Shown: positions 44,401 to 50,420 of the stretch, piece by piece
Layout: every line of letters starts with the position of its first letter
Position numbering within the stretch: the first letter of the stretch is position 1
Assembly: GCF_002943525.1 (NCBI RefSeq)
Contig: NZ_CP025394.1
Coordinates: forward strand, 6,339,001-6,403,000
Origin: Kitasatospora sp. MMS16-BH015
Lineage (GTDB): Bacteria > Actinomycetota > Actinomycetes > Streptomycetales > Streptomycetaceae
Length of the DNA stretch: 64,000 nucleotides
Reading direction: 5' to 3'
Translations under genes and position numbers: made by a program
Notes under the pieces: generated by a model
Seen by the model: only the letters and a program-made list of their open reading frames with translations
Told to the model about the DNA's origin: nothing
Databases searched by the model: none

Positions 44401-45184
44401 CCCGGGGCAGCACCAGGGCGGCGCCGGTGCTCAGCGCCACCGCGAGGTCGGAGACCGAGACGTCGAAGCTGAGCGAGGCGGCCTGCAGCACCCGGCTGCC
44501 GGGGCCGACCCCGGTGGCGGCCACCTGGGTGCCGACCATGCTGGGCAGCCCGGTGTGGGTGACGGCCACGCCCTTGGGCAGGCCGGTGGAGCCCGAGGTG
44601 TAGATGACGTACGCGATGTCGGCCGCGCTCACCGGCCGGAGCCGGTCGGCGGCGGTGAACGGCGCCTCGGGCTGGGCGGCCAGCTCGGCCAGGTACTCGG
44701 GGGAGTCGATCAGCAGGCGCGGGGCGCCGGTCTCGGGCAGCTCGGCGGCGGCCGCGGTGGTGCTGAGCACCAGCGCGGCGCCGGAGTCGGTGAGCATGTG
44801 GCGCAGCCGCTCGGCCGGGTAGGCCGGGTCGGCGGGCAGCCAGGCCGCGCCGGTCTTGGCCACCGCGAGCAGCGCGGTGATGGCCTCGGCGGACTTGGGC
44901 AGCGCGAGGGCGACCACGTCCTCGGTGCCGAGGCCGCGGGCGGCCAGCAGCCGGGCCAGCCGGGCGGCGCGGGCGTCCAGCTCGGCGTAGGTGAGGGTGA
45001 GGCCCTCGGTGATCAGGGCGGGCGCGGCGGGGGTGCGGGCGGTCTGCGCCTCGATCAGCGCACCGAGCGTGGTGGGCGGGCCCGGTGTGGCGGGCGTGGT
45101 GGGCACCTCGGCGCCCAGTCGGCGCGGCAGTTCGGCCGGCTCCGGCCGTGGTGCGGCCTGCTGCGTCTGCTGGACCCCGGACAT
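35459..45184 (-). CDS. NRPS-A: three-module nonribosomal peptide synthetase A-T-E-C-A-T-C-A-T
   Basis: Protein of 3241 aa. A1 about 45-530, T1 545-610 (ELGGDSIVAIQL, the DS form that precedes epimerases), E 625-1085 (HHLVVDGVTWR, EGHGREE, NYLGRF), C2 1105-1540 (DCL type, HHILLDGWS), A2 1560-2060, T2 2075-2145, C3 2170-2600 (LCL type, HHIATDGWS), A3 2625-3120, T3 3150-3220. Starting with A and no C marks it as the initiating synthetase. Hand-read codes: A1 DVSDIGSVIK (acidic pocket, nearest to Orn/Lys codes, so a basic residue), A2 DAYWWGGTFK (Val-like), A3 DATQWGVAIK (unknown). Product so far: D-basic, Val-like, X. NRPS-B starts 69 bases downstream. A Gly/Ala-rich insertion (AGAANTAGTAGADAPDG) sits near the end of A2. 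Confidence 0.96.
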   Translation of the reverse strand: MSGVQQTQQAAPRPEPAELPRRLGAEVPTTPATPGPPTTLGALIEAQTARTPAAPALITEGLTLTYAELDARAARLARLLAARGLGTEDVVALALPKSAEAITALLAVAKTGAAWLPADPAYPAERLRHMLTDSGAALVLSTTAAAAELPETGAPRLLIDSPEYLAELAAQPEAPFTAADRLRPVSAADIAYVIYTSGSTGLPKGVAVTHTGLPSMVGTQVAATGVGPGSRVLQAASLSFDVSVSDLAVALSTGAALVLPREQSQLVGEALVELIEQHGVTHADLATAMVATLPDVPLPSLRTLIGGGEAIPRELAGRHAGGRRMFNSYGPTETTVIVTMSEPLTGAEQPPIGHPCQDVRIHVLDERLRPVEPGTLGELYVSGPHLARGYLGRPGLTAERFVACPFGTPGERMYRTGDLGSYRPDGQLDFAGRADDQVKIRGFRVELGEVESALLAHPGVRQAVVLVREDRPGERRLVGYTVGTAEPAELRTFLATGLPDHMVPTVVVLDRLPLTPNGKVDKRALPAPVFTTTATGRAPAGEPETTLARLFAEVLGLPAVGVGDSFFELGGDSIVAIQLVAKARQAGLRLTPRELFLAPTVEALARLARPLDGPVAAEPAGAGLGEVAPTPIVHWLSEQQGAVESFHQSVLLTLPAGTTDGQLRTALRALLDHHDLLRARTSPLAERPWTLHVPEPGAVPAALRTVTGPATGELLRAEREGARDRLCPEQGRMLEAVRFDTPRGSQLLLLIHHLVVDGVTWRIVEEDLAAALAATSAGRPIELTPVPTSFRRWAQLLTAEANTDHRAAELPLWEEALSTPDPLLGDRPLDPTRDTYATEGTLRLVLPAETTRALLTKVTAAYHAQVNDVLLTALALAVGHWRAGASDPVLVTVEGHGREEVVEGVDLHRTAGWFTSTYPVRLAPGPLTWPEVTAAGPALGRALGLVKEQLRRLPDNGIGYGLLRHLNPTTAAALSRFPDPQLEFNYLGRFQPEGATEQTVLAGQEAMSEGAAPGFALGRVLGLDATTVDTAQGPLLVAQWSWATGVLTEQRVAELAEAWFTALRALAEHADRPEAGGHTPGDFPLVALTQPELDDLSRLHAPARLLDVLPTSPLQQGMAFHAAYDTAADDVYTSVCSFELTGPVDADRLRAAAEALLLRHPNLGAAFHQRTEGAPVQVVQDGVELPFTTVDLTGHPDPAAEADRIAEAEYGRRFDLARPPLLRYALLTLAPGRHRLLVAAHHILLDGWSVPLFAEELWALYFGTELPPAVPYREYLHWLTRRDAEAARTAWSTALAGTEEPTLLAPGQGHATPQLPLRVQTELTPAATEGLVRTARRYGVTLNTLVQAAWGVLLARLTGREDVLFGTTVSGRPHDLPGVERMVGLLINTVPVRLRLDPAESWGELLRRLQTEQSALLDHQHLSLSEIQQLAGLASLFDTVTVYGNYPDPATLDQADPSGTTAVRLIEDVDSAHYPLLLAITPGEGLHLRLDHQPAAFGPAEARTLLGRFLALLDLITADPAAPVATAEVLSPAEREQLLHGWHGPSTAVPDATLPELFETRAAATPEAVALTAGGLELSYAELNARANGLAARLVAAGLRPESPVAILLDRSADLVVALLAVLKAGGAYVPLDEAQPLDRLRAVLADTGARLALTDPAHATHPALAELTVLSAVDADPLDRNLELRLHADQLAYVMHTSGSTGVPKGIGVTHRAVADLALGGAFVGGGHRSVLLHSPTAFDASTYELWVPLLAGGRVVVAPPGRLGATELAAALREGGVTAAWLTAGLFNLLATEAPETFAGLHEVWAGGDVVSPTAVRRALEACPGLLVVDGYGPTETTTFATRHPMAAPAEVGEVVPIGRPLPNTRAYVLDAGLRPVPVGVTGELHIAGAGLARGYLGRPALTAERFVACPFGRPGERMYRTGDLVRWTAEGELRFVGRADDQIKLRGFRIELGEVEAAFAAHPGVGQVLATIREDQPGDKRLVAYATGAAGAANTAGTAGADAPDGPAGPAGAPASGSLTAEELRAFAAERLPSYMVPVAVLLLDAFPVTPNGKVDRRALPAPEYQGEATGREPRTATERALCELFAEVLGLARVGIDESFFDLGGHSLLATKLTSRIRTAFAVELPIRTLFDHPSVAALAPALTGGTDLAPTALGPARPALAAGPRPERVPLSSAQQRLWFIEEFEGPSALYNTPLAVRLTGEIEVHALAAALADLVERHEVLRTTFATVDGQPHQLVTTAADFALRTVAVPSEAALREALDTATAEAFDLGTEPPVRAALFSLPRGEQVLLVLLHHIATDGWSVAPLLRDLSTAYAARLANAAPDWEPLPVQYADYALWQRELLGEEGDPTSLLGRQLAYWERALAEAPEELSLPYDRSRPAAPTRRNGVAELPIDAELQRQIAELAAERQASLFMVLQAAVAALYTRLGAGTDIPLGTPVAGRHDEALDDLIGFFVNTLVLRTDTSGDPSFHELLHRVRRTNLDAYDHQDIPFDRLVERLNPTRTPARHPLFQTVVTLNSNPPGLLELGTATGTLEILDDAQTQFDLNFNFTDRYAPDGTPQGLTGAVDYATELFDPATGTALAARLLRVLRAAVADPDAPISEIDILDPTEREQLLGGWHGPTTPVAETTLPRLFETQAATTPDTLALIAGDQRLSYAELNLRANQLAAVLLKGGLSAEQPVAILMDRSADLLTAILAISKAGGTYVPLDDRYPLDRLRHILTDTGAPLLLTDPAHREHPVFAAEFSAPAATDPGSTALHFTALEVTPELLSAVGQPGNPQTRILPHQLAYVMYTSGSTGQPKGVAVTHHNVIDLLTNPHFHTGHHHSTLLHSPTAFDASTTEVWAPLTTGGHIVLAHPGELDTHQLAHTITTHHITLVQAPSGLLRLLAEETPHAFRNVHQIWTGGDTVPPETIRQLLTTCPDTEILAVYAPTETTAIKTTHTMASDSPIPAVVPIGRPLANTGLYVLDPTLKPVPAGVAGELYITGNGLARGYIHRPALTSERFVACPFRTGERMYRTGDLVRWTTTGTLEFLGRTDDQVKIRGFRIEPGEIEAALATHPAVRQVVATIREDQPGDKRLVVYATGETTAEELRAFAVDRLPGYMVPAAVLVLDALPVTTNGKVDRRALPAPDYRADTTGRAARNATEQTLADLFAQTLGLERITIDDNFFELGGHSLLATKLVSRIRTTLDIELPIRTLFDHPTIATLTTQLPQSRRARPALRPMRRPGTPS
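35515..37377 (-). repeat. Direct repeat copy 2 (A3-T3 coding DNA of NRPS-A)
   Basis: Partner of 32224-34098. The A block 36016-37377 and T block 35515-35721 are nearly identical to the first copy, including silent positions, while the A-domain C-terminal sub-domain and the C domains around them have diverged. This pattern fits recent duplication or gene conversion of an adenylation core. Confidence 0.9.
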
Positions 45185-45225
45185 GTGCTTCCTTCTCCCT
45201 GGTCAGGTGTGCTGGTGGTGGGCGG

Positions 45226-45435
45226 TCAGCCCTGGAGCTGGGCGATCAGGCTGGTGGGGCGGAGGTCCTGCCAGTGCTGCTCGACGTAGGCGAGGCAGTC
45301 GGTGCGGGAGGCGGCGCCGTACTTCTGCTCCCAGCCGGCGGGGACGGGGCTGAAGACCGGCCAGAGCGAGTGCTGGCCCTCGTCGTTGACGAGGACGAGG
45401 TAGCTGGCCTCGGGGTCGTCGAAGGGATTCACCAC
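45226..45435 (-). CDS. MbtH-like protein
   Basis: Protein of 69 aa, a chaperone-like activator that binds NRPS adenylation domains. The MbtH signature is complete: NPFDDPEASYLVLVNDEGQHSLWPVF, PAGWEQKYG, and the terminal DCLAYVEQHWQDLRP; the three conserved Trp residues are present. The start is GTG at 45435 (a second GTG follows directly) with AGGAG nine bases upstream. It stops 41 bases before the NRPS-A start, so it is the first gene of the biosynthetic operon; NRPS-A probably depends on it. Confidence 0.96.
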   Translation of the reverse strand: MVNPFDDPEASYLVLVNDEGQHSLWPVFSPVPAGWEQKYGAASRTDCLAYVEQHWQDLRPTSLIAQLQG

Positions 45436-45650
45436 GACTGGGCTCCTGTCTGCTCAACTGCACTGCAGTGATGGGGAGTTGACGCTCAGTGCGGAGTGCT
45501 TCCGGCGTCCTGGAGTGAATCCTGCCGAGGGCCGTACCGGCGTGGAAGGACCAGCCGTGGGCGGGAACACGCATCGCGCGAACCGGAACGGGGGACGGAT
45601 GCGGTGAAAAGGGGACGGAACCGGCCGGAACCAGCGCTGGCGCTGTCAGA
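45436..45650 (-). promoter_or_regulatory. Promoter region of the mbtH-NRPS operon
   Basis: In this 215-base region CACTGCAGTG (45461-45470), a 10-base palindrome, is itself flanked by CAACT (45455) and AGTTG (ending 45481), giving nested symmetry 20-46 bases before the mbtH start. It is a candidate operator, possibly for the LuxR-type regulator. No gene fits the rest. Confidence 0.4.
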
Positions 45651-47012
45651 TCAGTGGTGGGAGGCCAGTGCCCGGCGGACGGCGGGCCAGTCCGCGCACC
45701 ACTCCTGCTCCTCGCCGGGGGCGTCCAGGGCGAGGGTGGCCAGGTAGGCCCGCTTGAGCGCGGCGCGCTCGTCCTGCGGGCGGCCGGCGGACTGTTCGAG
45801 CCGGCGCAGCCGCTGCTGGAGCCGTTCCAGTGCACCGCCGCCCGCGAGCAGGCGGCGGACGGGCACCTCGAATCGGAAGCCGGGGGCCAGCTGCGGCCAG
45901 GCCGCCCGCCAGGCCAGGAACACCTCCCGGCGGGCCGGCCCCCAGCGGCGTTCGGCCCGGCCCAGCCGGTCCAGGGCGGCGGTCTCGGTGGGCGCGGTGC
46001 AGACCTCCCGCAGGTCCTGGGAGAGCGCGCTCCACTCCTCGCCGGGCGCGTGCCGCAGCACCTCGCGGATCAGCCGCGCGGTGGAGCCCAGGAGCGCCGC
46101 CCCCGGCCAGTGTCGCGCCACCGCCTCGGCGAGCCCGGCCCCGGCCGCGGGGCCGAGCGCGGCGGCGGGCCCGGCCCCGGCACCCGCGACGGGCCCGGTG
46201 TCGGCGACCACCACCCAGGCCTCGCGGAGCCCGCGGGCGGCCAGGGCGGCCGGGATGTGGGCTCCGTCGGCCCGGCCGGGCCCGCCGGGCCAGAGGCCGA
46301 GCAGGTCGCGGCGGCCGTCCGGGGTGATGCCGAGGGCGAGGTGCACCTGCGGGCCGGCGGTGCGGCCGGGGCGGACGGTGTGCAGGAAGACCACCGGGTG
46401 GACGGGGGCGAGCGGGCGGGAGTGATGCTCGGTCAGCCGCTCGAAGGCCTGGTCGGTGACGGCCGAGACGGTCTCCCGGCTGATCTCCACGCCGTACACC
46501 TCGGCCAGGTGGGCGGTGAGTTCGGCCGAGCTCAGGCCTCGGGCGGTGAGGGAGACGACCAGCTCGTCCAGCCCGGGCAGGCGGCGGGCCCGGGGGCGGA
46601 CGGCCCGCGGGGCGAAGGTGCCGTCCCGGTCCCGGGGGACGCGGACCGGGACGGGCCCCACCTCGGTGAGCACCTGGCGGGTGCGGGCGCCGTTGCGGCC
46701 GTTCGCCGTGGGGGTGGGCGGGTGCAGATGGGCCTGGAGCTCCAGTTCGAGGGTGCGCTCCAGCACCTGCTTGGCCAGCGCCTGGAGCAGCCCGCCGCTG
46801 CCGAGCAGCTTGACCGTGCCGGTGCTGAGCCGGGCGGCGGCGGCCTCGGCGAGCTGGCCGACCAGCCGCGGGTCGAGCAGCGCGGCCGGATCCTCGGCGC
46901 AGCCGCCGTCGGGGGTGGTCCCGGAGTCGCCGGAGGGGGTGGGTGGGTCGGCGACGGCCTGGTCCTCGGCGGAGCCGCGCTCACGGCCGGTACCGGTGGC
47001 AACGCGGGGCAA
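45651..47012 (-). CDS. IS256 (Mutator)-type transposase homologue with altered active site
   Basis: Protein of 453 aa. The IS256 scaffold is obvious: QVLTEVGPVPVRVPRDRDGTFAPRAVRPRARRLPGLDELVVSLTARGLSSAELTAHLAEVYGVEISRETVSAVTDQ, then PVHPVVFLH, LALGITPDGRRDLLGLW, and TAPTETAALDRLG...RWG. The first catalytic Asp (IFIDA in active enzymes) is His (VFLHT), the C-x2-H motif is LGSTARLIRE, and STNAIES has become AGGGALER. A Gly/Ala insertion (AGAGAGPAAALGPAAGAG) follows the second Asp. The frame is intact and the TTG start has AGGAGGG six bases upstream, so it looks expressed and domesticated rather than decaying. No IS ends or target duplication are visible. Confidence 0.82.
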   Translation of the reverse strand: MPRVATGTGRERGSAEDQAVADPPTPSGDSGTTPDGGCAEDPAALLDPRLVGQLAEAAAARLSTGTVKLLGSGGLLQALAKQVLERTLELELQAHLHPPTPTANGRNGARTRQVLTEVGPVPVRVPRDRDGTFAPRAVRPRARRLPGLDELVVSLTARGLSSAELTAHLAEVYGVEISRETVSAVTDQAFERLTEHHSRPLAPVHPVVFLHTVRPGRTAGPQVHLALGITPDGRRDLLGLWPGGPGRADGAHIPAALAARGLREAWVVVADTGPVAGAGAGPAAALGPAAGAGLAEAVARHWPGAALLGSTARLIREVLRHAPGEEWSALSQDLREVCTAPTETAALDRLGRAERRWGPARREVFLAWRAAWPQLAPGFRFEVPVRRLLAGGGALERLQQRLRRLEQSAGRPQDERAALKRAYLATLALDAPGEEQEWCADWPAVRRALASHH

Positions 47013-47387
47013 GGGCCCTCCTGTTCGGTCGGCCGGGCCCCGGCCGACCCGGGGGCGTGTCGCCCGGCGGTACGGGGGCGTGTCGCCCGGTGGTACGGCG
47101 GGGGCCGGGTGGCGGGCCCGGGGCGTATAGTCGCGGCAGCCGGAGCCCGGGGGGGTGGTACTCCGCGCGGCAGGGTGCCCCCATCCTGCCCGGGGGCAGG
47201 CCGTGCGGCGCTCGGTACGGGCGTGCGGGAACTCGCAATGCCGAAGCCGGAAGGGCGCGTGGGGCCTCTCTTACGGGTCATGCCGGGCGGTCGCCGCCGG
47301 GGCACGCGCCCTCCTGCCCGGCATCGGGCAGGAGGGGCCCTCCAACGACGCCCGCTGATCCGACGTGACCCGTAAGAGAGGCCCCAG
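47013..47387. promoter_or_regulatory. Divergent regulatory region with nested inverted repeats
   Basis: A 23-base unit (GGGGGCGTGTCGCCCGGYGGT plus AC) is tandemly doubled at 47051-47096. A perfect 21-base inverted repeat has arms 47260-47280 and 47366-47386; between them CCCTCCTGCCCG-GCAT-CGGGCAGGAGGG (47309-47336) is a 12-base-pair hairpin. The right arm ends one base before the ATG of the luxR-type gene and contains its GAGAGG ribosome site. Promoters for both divergent genes must be here. Confidence 0.75.
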
Positions 47388-48371
47388 ATGTGTCGATCCC
47401 ACCACAACAGCACCGCCAGCGGCACGCCCCAACTCTGCGACGAAGGCGTCGAGTTCTACCGGATCGCGCTGGCCGAGGGCGGGGCGACCGGAGCGGCCCC
47501 CGAGTGCCTGCTGGCGATGGGCCTGTTGCGCCGGCTGCCGGGGGCCGGCGGCCGGCTGGCTCCGGTGCCGCCGGACATCGCGGCCACCGGGCTGACCCGG
47601 CCGCTCGAACTCGCCGTGCTGGCCCAGCAGGAGCGGCTCACCAGCCTGCAGACCGCGTTCAGCGCCGCCGAACTCGCCTACCAGGACGTGATGCGGCGCG
47701 ACCAGCTGCCGATCCGGATCCTGGCCGCGGCCGAGATCAACCCGGCCCTCGAGCAGGCGGTGGCCGCCTGCACCGAGGAGCTGCTCACCGCCCAGCCCGG
47801 CGGCGGCCGGGGCGAGGCACAGCTGGCCGAGGCGCTCCCGCGCGACCTGGCGCTGGCTGACCGGGGGGTGCGCCAGCGCACCCTCTACCAGCACACCGTC
47901 CGCTCGCACGGCCCGACGCTGGCCTACATCGAGCAGGTGCGGGCGCGCGGCGCCGGCGTCCGCACGCTGACCGAGGTCTTCGACCGGATGATCATCTGCG
48001 ACCGCACCACCGCCTTCATCCCGGCCGGCCCGCAGCGCGAGGCGGGCGCGCTGCTGATCCAGCTGCCCCAGCTGGTCGAGTACCTGCTCAAGGTCTACGA
48101 GCTGATGTGGGACCGCGCCGAGCCGGTCACCTACCAGGAGGGCCACCAGCGCCCGCCGCTGCTCACCGACCGCACCCGCCTGAACGTGCTGCGCCTGATG
48201 GTGGGCGGCTGCACCGACGAGGCCATCGCGAGCCGCCTCGGCATGAGCACCCGCACCGTCTCCAGCCACATCCAGAAGGCCTCCGAACAGCTCGGCAGCC
48301 GCAGCCGGGGCCACCTCGGCTACCTCATCGCCCGCGAAGGCGTCCTGGACGGTCCGCAGCCCGAACTCTGA
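47388..48371 (+). CDS. LuxR-type transcriptional regulator
   Basis: Protein of 327 aa. C-terminal LuxR/FixJ helix-turn-helix (about 260-320): LTDRTRLNVLRLMVGGCTDEAIASRLGMSTRTVSSHIQKASEQLGSRSRGHLGYLI. The N-terminus (about 15-60, LCDEGVEFYRIALAEGGATGAAPECLLAMGLLRRL) resembles the TrmB-like winged helix common in this streptomycete LuxR subgroup, followed by a helical linker and a central region near 165-250 (RTLYQHTVRSHGPTLAYIEQVRARGAGVRTLTEVFDRMIICD). There is no N-terminal receiver or PAS domain. It is divergent from the IS256-like gene and next to the NRPS operon, so it is the likely pathway regulator. Its ribosome site lies inside the 21-base inverted repeat. Confidence 0.87.
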   Translation: MCRSHHNSTASGTPQLCDEGVEFYRIALAEGGATGAAPECLLAMGLLRRLPGAGGRLAPVPPDIAATGLTRPLELAVLAQQERLTSLQTAFSAAELAYQDVMRRDQLPIRILAAAEINPALEQAVAACTEELLTAQPGGGRGEAQLAEALPRDLALADRGVRQRTLYQHTVRSHGPTLAYIEQVRARGAGVRTLTEVFDRMIICDRTTAFIPAGPQREAGALLIQLPQLVEYLLKVYELMWDRAEPVTYQEGHQRPPLLTDRTRLNVLRLMVGGCTDEAIASRLGMSTRTVSSHIQKASEQLGSRSRGHLGYLIAREGVLDGPQPEL

Positions 48372-48407
48372 CCCGGAGCGTCCGCCGCAGTCGGTACGGT
48401 GTACCGC

Positions 48408-50420
48408 ATGGCCGACCCTTCGACATACCGCCCCGCGCCCGGCGCGATCCCGACCTCACCGGGGGTCTACAAGTTCCGCGACGCGCACGGGCGGGTCATC
48501 TACGTCGGCAAGGCCAAGAGTCTGCGGCCGCGGCTCTCCTCGTACTTCCAGGACATCGCGAACCTGCACCCGCGGACGGCCACCATGGTGACCACGGCCG
48601 CCTCGGTGGAGTGGACGGTGGTGACCACCGAGGTCGAGGCGCTGCAGCTGGAGTACTCCTGGATCAAGGAGTTCGACCCCCGGTTCAACGTCAAGTACCG
48701 GGACGACAAGAGCTATCCGGAGCTCGCCGTCACGCTGAACGAGGAGTTCCCGCGCGTGCAGGTGATGCGCGGGGCGCACCGGAAGGGCGTGCGCTACTTC
48801 GGGCCGTACGGGCACGCCTGGGCGATCCGGGAGACGGTCGACCTGCTGCTGCGGGTCTTCCCGGTCCGCACCTGCTCGAACGGGGTGTTCAAGCGGGCGC
48901 AGCAGGTCGGGCGGCCCTGTCTGCTCGGGTACATCGGCAAGTGCGCGGCGCCCTGCGTCGGCAAGGTGAGCGAGGCCGAGCACCGCGAGCTGGCCGAGGA
49001 GTTCTGCGACTTCATGGCGGGGCGCACCGGCGGCTATCTGCGCCGGCTGGAGCAGCAGATGGCCGAGGCCGCGGCCGAGCTGGAGTACGAGAAGGCCGCC
49101 CGGCTGCGCGACGACATCGGGGCGCTCAAGCGCGCGATGGAGAAGAACGCCGTGGTGCTGGCCGACGGCACCGACGCCGACCTGTTCGCCCTGGCCGAGG
49201 ACGAGCTGGAGGCCTCCGTGCAGATCTTCCACGTGCGCGGCGGCCGGGTGCGCGGCCAGCGCGGCTGGGTCACCGACAAGGTGGAGGACGTGGACACCCC
49301 CGCCCTGGTGGAGCACGCCCTCCAGCAGCTCTACGGCGGCGGCACCGAGCAGGTGCCGCGCGAGGTGCTGGTGCCGGTGCTGCCCGAGCCGCTCGCCCCC
49401 GTCCAGGAGTGGCTGGGCGGCCTGCGCGGCGCCCAGGTGGACCTGCGGGTGCCGCAGCGCGGGGACAAGAAGGACCTGATGGCCACCGTGCAGCGCAACG
49501 CGCAGCAGGCGCTGGCCCTGCACAAGACCAAGCGCGCCTCCGACCTGACCACCCGCAGCCGGGCGCTGCAGGAGATCGCCGAGGCGCTGGAGCTGGATTC
49601 GGCGCCGCTGCGGATCGAGTGCTACGACATCTCGCACCTGCAGGGCGAGGACGTGGTGGCCTCGATGGTGGTCTTCGAGGACGGGCTGGTCAGGAAGAGC
49701 GAGTACCGCCGGTTCCAGATCAAGGGCTTCGCGGGGCAGGACGACGTCCGCTCGATGCACGAGGTGATCAGCCGGCGGTTCCGCCGCTACCTCCAGGAGC
49801 GCGAGCAGACCGGCGAGTGGGCCGTGCCCGAGGAGGACGCCCCGGAGGAGACCGGCCCCCGCACCGAGGACGGCCGCCCCAAGCGGTTCGCCTACCCGCC
49901 GCAGCTGCTGGTGGTCGACGGCGGGCAGCCGCAGGTGGCCGCCGCCAAGCGGGCGCTGGACGAGCTGGGCATCGACGACGTGGCCGTCTGCGGCCTGGCC
50001 AAGCGGCTGGAGGAGGTCTGGCTGCCCGGCGAGGACGACCCGGTGGTGCTGCCGCGCTCCAGCGAGGGGCTCTACCTGCTCCAGCGGGTCCGGGACGAGG
50101 CGCACCGGTTCGCCATCTCCTACCAGCGCGCCAAGCGGTCCAAGCGGCTCACGGCGGGGGAACTGGACTCCGTCCCCGGCCTCGGCGAGACTCGCCGACA
50201 GGCACTGCTCAAGCACTTCGGCTCGCTGAAGAAGCTCCGCGCGGCCACCGTCGAGCAGCTGTGCGAGGTCCCGGGGGTGGGGCGCCGGACGGCGGAGACT
50301 GTTGTGGCAGCGTTGGCCTCCAGGCCACCGGCCGCACCCGCGGTGAACACCGCGACGGGCGAGATCATCGAAGACGCACCGGCAGCCGCCGACACCATCG
50401 AGAGCGGGGAAGCGAAGTGA
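48408..50420 (+). CDS. uvrC: Excinuclease ABC subunit C
   Basis: Protein of 670 aa making both incisions of nucleotide excision repair. GIY-YIG nuclease at the N-terminus (GVYKFRDAHGRVIYVGKAKSLRPRLSSYF), Cys-rich CLLGYIGKCAAPC, UVR motif LEYEKAARLRDDIGALKRAM for UvrB, the RNase-H-like C-terminal nuclease (IECYDISHLQGEDVVASMVVFEDG; LLVVDGGQPQ) and a helix-hairpin-helix pair (VPGLGETRRQALLKHFGS; VPGVGRRTAETV). I prefer ATG 48408; a GTG nine bases earlier is possible. The stop overlaps rapZ by four bases. Confidence 0.97.
   Translation: MADPSTYRPAPGAIPTSPGVYKFRDAHGRVIYVGKAKSLRPRLSSYFQDIANLHPRTATMVTTAASVEWTVVTTEVEALQLEYSWIKEFDPRFNVKYRDDKSYPELAVTLNEEFPRVQVMRGAHRKGVRYFGPYGHAWAIRETVDLLLRVFPVRTCSNGVFKRAQQVGRPCLLGYIGKCAAPCVGKVSEAEHRELAEEFCDFMAGRTGGYLRRLEQQMAEAAAELEYEKAARLRDDIGALKRAMEKNAVVLADGTDADLFALAEDELEASVQIFHVRGGRVRGQRGWVTDKVEDVDTPALVEHALQQLYGGGTEQVPREVLVPVLPEPLAPVQEWLGGLRGAQVDLRVPQRGDKKDLMATVQRNAQQALALHKTKRASDLTTRSRALQEIAEALELDSAPLRIECYDISHLQGEDVVASMVVFEDGLVRKSEYRRFQIKGFAGQDDVRSMHEVISRRFRRYLQEREQTGEWAVPEEDAPEETGPRTEDGRPKRFAYPPQLLVVDGGQPQVAAAKRALDELGIDDVAVCGLAKRLEEVWLPGEDDPVVLPRSSEGLYLLQRVRDEAHRFAISYQRAKRSKRLTAGELDSVPGLGETRRQALLKHFGSLKKLRAATVEQLCEVPGVGRRTAETVVAALASRPPAAPAVNTATGEIIEDAPAAADTIESGEAK

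Noticed and set aside
35459..45184. Starter condensation or fatty-acyl loading at the NRPS N-terminus
   Set aside because: NRPS-A begins with an adenylation domain about 45 residues in; no C-starter or acyl-ligase domain, so lipidation is not supported.
37304..45289. 2661-codon open frame on the + strand opposite NRPS-A
   Set aside because: It is the antisense shadow of a GC-rich gene: extreme Gly/Val/Gln/His content, no domain motif, while the minus strand encodes a textbook NRPS.
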